Below, piece by piece: positions 1-6,377 of a stretch of DNA of 6,377 bases (the first letter of the stretch is position 1; each line of letters starts with the position of its first letter). Made by a program: the position numbers and the translations under genes. Origin of the DNA: Methanobacterium sp. (lineage in GTDB: Archaea > Methanobacteriota > Methanobacteria > Methanobacteriales > Methanobacteriaceae). The stretch spans positions 1 through 6,377 of the forward strand of contig JAUNXM010000113.1 of the NCBI GenBank assembly GCA_030539815.1. The letters are read 5' to 3'. The notes under the pieces are model-generated. The model had not been told where the DNA came from. It did no database searches and saw nothing but the letters and a program-made list of their open reading frames with translations.

Positions 1-110
1 ATTATCAAATAAGGAAATTTAAGGATTAAAATAACGTAACATGATTTTAGGAACCGGAATGAATTAATTCGCATAACTGTAATAAAATTAGGGATTTAAA
101 GGCGGTTTAA

Positions 111-1184
111 ATGAGAAGAATTATACAGTATGCAATGTTCATATCACTATTTTTCGTGGGATTTTTAGTCCTTAATTACTATGTATTGTATGGTATGTCA
201 TTTTTACTGGGTTTACCATTGAATAACACATTTTACGTGGTTATGATAATTGCATCTATTTCTTATCCCCTGGCCACTTTAATAGAAAGGATGGTTTCCA
301 ACAATTTCACCCGTATATTCTATACTCTGGCTTCAGCATGGATGGGAATATCATTTTATCTGCTTTTTATGTTGATAATCTATCTGTTGTTATCCTTTTT
401 CTTCCCACTACCTCGTGAAAGTGCAGGTATTATAATAATAGTGTTAACCATCATCATCAGCGCATATTCGATCTATAACAGTTATTTATTGGAAATAAAT
501 GAAATAGAAATGCACTTAAATGGTTTAAAACAGGATTTAAAGGCAGTTCACCTGAGTGACATTCATATTGGTTCCATTCGAAATTCGGGTTACATGGAAC
601 GAATAGTAAATGAAACCAATAAACTGAATCCTGATGTGATTTTTATAACTGGAGACATGGTTGACGGAAGTGCCAGACTACACAAACACACATTCAAATC
701 TATTGATAGTTTAAATGCCCCTGCTTTTTTCGTAACCGGTAACCATGAGACTTATGAGGGCTTGGAAGAAGTTTTCAGGGTTCTGGGATGTACAAAACTT
801 AAAATTCTCCAGGAAGAATTGGTTGAATTTAAGGGGATACAAGTGGTAGGAGTGGGATACTCCCATAGGGGTGATCATCTAAAAAACACACTATCTAAAA
901 TGAAAATAAAGAAAGAAAAGCCATCAGTACTTCTTTATCATCTTCCGGTGGGGTTAGATGAGGTTAATGCTGCAGGGATTGACTTACAACTTTCTGGACA
1001 CACTCATAATGGGCAGATGATACCCTTCAACTTCTTGGTTAAAATAATGTTCCCTTACATCAGTGGATTTTATGAGTATAATGGAACTCAGTTATATGTA
1101 TCTCAGGGTACTGGTACTTGGGGGCCTCCCATGAGGTTGGGTTCCAGGTGTGAGTTAGTTGTGATCCAGTTGAAATCATTATAA
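111..1184 (+). CDS. Membrane-anchored calcineurin-like metallophosphoesterase (YkuE/COG1408-like)
   Basis: The 357-residue protein has two parts. Residues 1-126 hold about four hydrophobic helices (roughly 5-30, 41-57, 68-99, 105-126). Residues 143-355 form a calcineurin-like phosphoesterase domain with the whole metal-binding set: D150 and H152 in SDIHIG, D182 in GDMVDG, N211/H212 in GNHE, H277 in YHLP, and H297/H299 in GHTHNGQ. The enzyme should therefore be an active dinuclear-metal phosphohydrolase. Its substrate is unknown; bacterial relatives act on phospholipid- or lipid A-related phosphoesters, which cannot be assumed in an archaeon. An even helix number and basic residues at the N-terminus (MRR) and in loop 2-3 (ER...R) suggest that the catalytic domain faces the cytoplasm, which is an inference. 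The start is the first ATG, with only a weak purine-rich GGCGG stretch before it. It appears monocistronic and unrelated to the downstream metal-cluster genes. Confidence 0.92.
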   Translation: MRRIIQYAMFISLFFVGFLVLNYYVLYGMSFLLGLPLNNTFYVVMIIASISYPLATLIERMVSNNFTRIFYTLASAWMGISFYLLFMLIIYLLLSFFFPLPRESAGIIIIVLTIIISAYSIYNSYLLEINEIEMHLNGLKQDLKAVHLSDIHIGSIRNSGYMERIVNETNKLNPDVIFITGDMVDGSARLHKHTFKSIDSLNAPAFFVTGNHETYEGLEEVFRVLGCTKLKILQEELVEFKGIQVVGVGYSHRGDHLKNTLSKMKIKKEKPSVLLYHLPVGLDEVNAAGIDLQLSGHTHNGQMIPFNFLVKIMFPYISGFYEYNGTQLYVSQGTGTWGPPMRLGSRCELVVIQLKSL

Positions 1185-1196
1185 AGGATTATTCAA

Positions 1197-1202
1197 TTTT
1201 TT
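1197..1202 (+). terminator. Candidate oligo-T transcription terminator
   Basis: A run of six T begins 13 nt after the phosphoesterase stop codon. Archaeal RNA polymerase commonly terminates at oligo-T tracts in the non-template strand, without needing a hairpin. The tract sits next to the left end of an inverted repeat, which could add structure. AT-richness of the whole region makes a chance T-run plausible. Confidence 0.35.
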
Positions 1203-1334
1203 ATGATAAAAATAGAATAAAATTATAAATTGACATCAATAAGCTATCATTTTTATCAATTAACAATTTAATTGGAATTCGTGGGTTAATAATCTTAAAA
1301 CTACTTTAAATTGATGTCAATGAATTTTTATCAT
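1203..1334. repeat. Nested inverted repeat around a small stem-loop
   Basis: The outer arms ATGATAAAAAT (1203-1213) and ATTTTTATCAT (1324-1334) are exact reverse complements. The inner arms ATTGACATCAAT (1229-1240) and ATTGATGTCAAT (1310-1321) are also exact reverse complements, and each is itself a near palindrome (ATTGA-NN-TCAAT). Between them, CAATTAA (1257-1263) pairs with TTAATTG (1268-1274) over a CAAT loop. Outer and inner arms are separated by 15 bp on the left and 2 bp on the right, so the structure is asymmetric. It could be an operator pair, a cruciform, an RNA structure in the 3' region of the upstream transcript, or the remains of a small inverted-repeat element; I see no clear target-site duplication. 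Confidence 0.5.
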
Positions 1335-1546
1335 TTAAAACCATTAAATTCCTTGTTTTTATGTACCATATGGTTTGGCTAGACTTTTATGAACACTCTG
1401 GGCATTTATTATAATATTAATATTGGTTTATTGACTAAACGATTTTTTGACCTGGACCGCAACCAATTTCTTTGATTATTGCTTCGGTATGGGTAATTAT
1501 TTTTATATTGTCATGATTTCGCGGGGTCTGTTTATGGGTCGGTATG

Positions 1547-2188
<642 letters not shown>

Positions 2189-2195
2189 ATTTCAA

Positions 2196-2201
2196 TGGAG
2201 G
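2196..2201 (+). promoter_or_regulatory. Ribosome binding site that decides the start of the first NifX/ORP gene
   Basis: TGGAGG lies 8 nt before the ATG at 2210, an ideal Shine-Dalgarno position. An in-frame ATG at 2195 overlaps this motif and has no such sequence of its own. The downstream ATG is therefore preferred; it also gives the usual family start, a short hydrophobic strand (MVVVCVPS). Confidence 0.75.
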
Positions 2202-2209
2202 ATAAAGAA

Positions 2210-2581
2210 ATGGTAGTAGTATGCGTTCCCAGTCTTGATCAGGGCGGTTTGAAGGGTAACATATCCCAACACTTGGGAAAAACACCTTACTTCGTTTTGA
2301 TCAAATGGGAAAATGATCAAATAGAAAATTTCCAGATACTGGAAAGCAAAGCAAAACACGTGGGGGGAAACATGACCCCTGGTGAATTCATCGCCGGTTC
2401 AGGAGCTAACACGGTTTTGTGTGGAAATTTAGGTCCCAAAGCAGTTCAGATGCTCCAAAGGGCTGGAATTGAGGTTTTCGTCGGTGCATCAGGAACAGTT
2501 ATCGAAGCTCTGCAAAGCTGGGCCGAAGGGAAATTAAAATTGGCTAATGTAGATATTGCGTGTTCTGAGGGTCATGATTAA
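2210..2581 (+). CDS. NifX/NafY/ORP-family protein 1 (dinitrogenase Fe-Mo cofactor-binding domain, MTH1175-like)
   Basis: This 123-residue protein is a single dinitrogenase Fe-Mo cofactor-biosynthesis domain (COG1433), the fold of NifX, the C-terminus of NifB, and the Desulfovibrio orange protein. Family landmarks are the N-terminal strand MVVVCVPS, the ISQHLGKTPYFVLI segment (18-31; the usual version is SPxFGRCPYF), GGNMTPGEFIAGSGANTVLCGNLGPKAVQML (about 52-82) and GIEVFVGASGTVIEALQSWAEGKL (86-109). The length is close to that of M. thermautotrophicus MTH1175. Such proteins bind or carry metal-sulfur clusters, often through few or no cysteines; here there are three (C5, C71, C118) and a polar end SEGHD. 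It differs clearly from the second copy downstream, so the two are diverged paralogs rather than a fresh duplication. The start at 2210 is chosen over an in-frame ATG at 2195 because of the TGGAGG at 2196-2201. It is probably co-transcribed with the DUF134 gene. Confidence 0.9.
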   Translation: MVVVCVPSLDQGGLKGNISQHLGKTPYFVLIKWENDQIENFQILESKAKHVGGNMTPGEFIAGSGANTVLCGNLGPKAVQMLQRAGIEVFVGASGTVIEALQSWAEGKLKLANVDIACSEGHD

Positions 2582-2604
2582 GAAATTTAACCGTAATTAA
2601 TCAT
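2574..2604 (+). repeat. Weak stem-loop over the stop codon of the first NifX/ORP gene
   Basis: ATGATTAA (2574-2581, containing the stop codon) and TTAATCAT (2597-2604) are exact reverse complements with a 15-nt loop. The AT-rich stem would be weak and no T-run follows on the + strand. It may mark the mRNA end of the first unit or be chance. Confidence 0.25.
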
Positions 2605-2621
2605 AAAAAGTCTAAAAACTC

Positions 2622-2639
2622 TTTAATACAGGTATTAAA
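2622..2639. promoter_or_regulatory. Palindromic operator on a candidate TATA box upstream of mrp
   Basis: TTTAATAC-AG-GTATTAAA is a perfect 8+2+8 inverted repeat. Its left arm doubles as a TATA-like box (TTTAATA, 2622-2628) preceded by an A-rich BRE-like stretch (about 2614-2620). A start about 25 bp downstream, near 2650, would leave a short leader that includes the GAGG ribosome binding site. A repressor bound here would directly block TBP/TFB. The 87-nt gap is the only sizeable one inside the cluster, which fits a second promoter for the mrp operon. Confidence 0.5.
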
Positions 2640-2655
2640 TTTTATTATCAATTAA

Positions 2656-2659
2656 GAGG
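2656..2659 (+). promoter_or_regulatory. Ribosome binding site supporting the TTG start of mrp
   Basis: GAGG lies 9 nt upstream of TTG at 2669. An ATG at 2661 between them runs into a stop after three codons (Met-Phe-Ile-stop), and the next in-frame ATG (2726) has no such motif, so TTG is the supported start. Confidence 0.55.
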
Positions 2660-2668
2660 GATGTTTAT

Positions 2669-3549
<881 letters not shown>

Positions 3550-3553
<4 letters not shown>

Positions 3554-3942
3554 AAGTAGCAATAGCATCAACTGGAGAGGGATTGGATTCACAAGCCAGC
3601 CCGGTTTTCGGAAGATGTTCCCATTTGGTAGTGGTGGACGTGGTGGACGGAGATTTCAAAAACGTTAAAGCCATACCTAACCCTTCAGTAAATGCATCCG
3701 GTGGTGCAGGAATACAAACTGCAAGAATTGTGGGGGATGAAAAGGCAGAAGCAGTTATATCTGGATCTGTGGGTCCTAACGCCTTTGAGGTTCTAAATCA
3801 GTTAGGAATAAAGGTTTACAAGATGGTCCTCGGGACAGTGGAAGAAAATTTAAACCTATTAAGCCAGGGTAAACTGGAAGGGTCAACTTTCCCTGCCAGA
3901 GGAAGTGGGATGGGGCGAAGAGGAGGTCAAAGGAGCAGATGA
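3550..3942 (+). CDS. NifX/NafY/ORP-family protein 2 (dinitrogenase Fe-Mo cofactor-binding domain)
   Basis: The 130-residue protein is a canonical member of the dinitrogenase Fe-Mo cofactor-biosynthesis family. It shows MKVAIAS at the N-terminus, [18 protein letters not shown] (13-30), [18 protein letters not shown] (44-61), [25 protein letters not shown] (66-90) and [15 protein letters not shown] (95-109). It ends in a Gly/Arg-rich tail ([13 protein letters not shown], 118-130). C23 is its only cysteine. It is closer to the consensus than the first copy and is the likelier cluster-binding scaffold. Its ATG overlaps the mrp stop codon by 4 nt and has a near-perfect GAGGTGAT. In Desulfovibrio an Mrp and an ORP domain occur fused in one polypeptide (MrpORP), so this overlapping pair looks like the unfused equivalent and suggests that the two proteins act together. 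Two stop codons in tandem (TGA TAA) end the gene. Confidence 0.93.
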
Positions 3943-3989
3943 TAACCTTTGACCCATTTTCCATTCTGAAGGGATAATTAAGGTTACTA

Positions 3990-5023
3990 ATGAAGGGCAT
4001 ACTGCCCCGCGGATCTAAAAAACCTTTCAACTTTGATATTATGAATGAAAATAGAAAAACTATGAAAATAGCTATAACTGGTGGAAAGGGAGGAACTGGG
4101 AAATCAACCATATCCACTTCCCTTGCCTCTGAACTTTCTAATTCCAATAGGGTCATGCTGGTGGATGCCGATGTTGAATGTCCTGATGATCACATAATTC
4201 TATCAACCACTCAGGAAAAGGTGGAAGATGTAGAAACATTACTTCCAACCTTTGATCAGGAAAAATGTACCCAGTGCAGCAGTTGTTCGGAAGCCTGCAA
4301 AGAAAATGCAGTCGTATTTGTCAAAGACAGATACCCTTTCATAGTCTCTGGACAATGCAATGGTTGTGGGGCTTGTCTATATGCCTGTCCATCTGGAGCT
4401 CTCCAGGAGGGAAAACAAGTTGTTGGAACCATATATTGGGGTAAATGTCAACGAGCTAATGAATCAGAAAACCTCATTCTGGTGTGGGGTGAAATTGAAA
4501 TTGGCTGTGAAAACACATCCTTAGTGGTCAAATCCACTCGAGATTATGCTCTGAATCTAATTTCCAGTACCACGCTTCCAGATTCAGATTCAAAGGATGA
4601 TTTAATTAAATCTCCAGAAGATAGTTTACCACTTGATTCAGGATTTGACTATGTATTGGTAGATACTGCCGCTGGAACTCATTGTAATGTTATCAACGCC
4701 ATGATCGATGTAGATCTAGCTCTGGCCGTGACTGAACCCACCCCACTGGGAAAACATGACCTGGAATTAATCATCAGTTTACTGGAAATAATGGAAACAC
4801 CAGCCCAGATCATTGTTAATAAATCGGATAGGGGTGATCTGAACCTTATCCGTAATGTTTCGGAGAACTTCAACATTCCTCTAATCCAGGAGATCCCTTA
4901 TGAAAAAGATATAATGAAAAAACAATCCAGAAGTCAGCCGGTAACTTATGAAAGTTTCAAAGAATTGGCAGATTCAATATCCGACCTTCATAATACTATG
5001 ATTGGAGAGGGGAGGATGCACCA

Positions 5024-5027
<4 letters not shown>
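3990..5027 (+). CDS. MinD-superfamily P-loop ATPase with inserted ferredoxin domain, paralog A
   Basis: This COG1149-type protein (345 residues) has the deviant Walker [11 protein letters not shown] (31-40) and switch I DADVECP (59-65). An inserted 2x[4Fe-4S] ferredoxin domain follows at about 90-137, with cysteines C93xxC96xxC99xxxC103 and C123xxC126xxC129xxxC133P. The ATPase fold then resumes with the switch II region VDTAAG (224-229) and the [11 protein letters not shown] motif (248-258). ATP-driven conformational change coupled to electron transfer by the Fe-S clusters is the expected mechanism; no member is well characterised to my knowledge. An acidic insertion (about 197-216) precedes switch II. 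The ATG at 3990 has only a weak AGGT motif; in-frame ATGs at 4041 and 4062 are alternatives, and 4062 gives the usual [11 protein letters not shown] opening, so the first 24 residues are uncertain. The gene begins 47 nt after the NifX/ORP gene and overlaps its paralog by 4 nt, so both are probably made as a pair. Confidence 0.9.
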
Positions 5028-5956
<929 letters not shown>

Positions 5957-5992
5957 TGGATTTAAGATATCTAAATTGTTAAAGGTAGTTTA

Positions 5993-6377
<385 letters not shown>

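Noticed and set aside
51..70. GGAA-like and ATTC-like half-sites around 56-70 (including GAATTAATTC) considered as an NrpR nitrogen-repressor site.
   Set aside because: The archaeal NrpR pattern GGAA-N6-TTCC is not met, and the match is only an AT-rich palindrome.
123..131. ATACAGTAT near the start of the phosphoesterase gene, resembling the ATACAG element at the two cluster promoters.
   Set aside because: It lies within codons 5-7, has no TATA box beside it, and a six-base match is expected by chance.
1361..1414. A 17-codon ATG frame in the spacer.
   Set aside because: It is too short, lacks a Shine-Dalgarno sequence and has no distinguishing feature.
2195..2209. Upstream ATG adding five residues (MEDKE) to the first NifX/ORP protein.
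   Set aside because: It overlaps the TGGAGG that is ideally placed for ATG 2210, has no binding site of its own, and the family normally begins with the hydrophobic strand that starts at 2210.

Overview
The window looks like a piece of a methanogenic archaeon's chromosome, most likely order Methanobacteriales (Methanobacterium-like). The reasons are AT-rich intergenic DNA with archaeal BRE/TATA-type promoters, Shine-Dalgarno sequences of the GGAGGTGAT type, compact operons with ATGA overlaps, and a gene set (DUF134 regulator, MTH1175-like NifX/ORP proteins, Mrp/NBP35 ATPase, paired MinD ATPases carrying ferredoxin domains) typical of strict anaerobes. The lineage is an inference from gene content; no rRNA or other marker is present.

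Layout, all genes on the + strand. (1) 111-1184: a four-helix membrane-anchored calcineurin-like metallophosphoesterase. (2) 1185-1591: a 407-bp AT-rich intergenic region with an oligo-T tract, a nested inverted repeat (1203-1334) and, at its right end, a strong BRE/TATA promoter framed by a 7-bp inverted repeat. (3) 1592-2581: a DUF134/UPF0251 HTH protein with zinc-ribbon extensions, followed by a first NifX/ORP-like protein. (4) 2582-2668: a short gap holding a perfect TTTAATAC-AG-GTATTAAA palindrome on a candidate TATA box. (5) 2669-5956: a tight operon of an Mrp/NBP35 ATPase (TTG start), a second NifX/ORP-like protein (4-nt overlap), and two tandem MinD-type ATPases, each with an inserted ferredoxin-like domain (4-nt overlap between them). 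(6) 5993 to the window end: the first 128 codons of a cation diffusion facilitator (CDF) transporter.

The central 4.4 kb reads as one functional module. Small proteins of the dinitrogenase Fe-Mo cofactor-binding fold, an Fe-S carrier ATPase and two ATPase-ferredoxin proteins are the components of the 'orange protein' (ORP) clusters of sulfate reducers such as Desulfovibrio, where an ORP protein holds a Mo-Cu-S cluster. Here the set is archaeal, and a DUF134 HTH protein occupies the regulator position instead of a sigma54 activator. A reasonable model is that Mrp and the MinD-ferredoxins use ATP and Fe-S electron transfer to build or load a metal-sulfur cluster onto the two NifX/ORP proteins, under DUF134 control. 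The metal, the final target and the physiological role cannot be read from the sequence.
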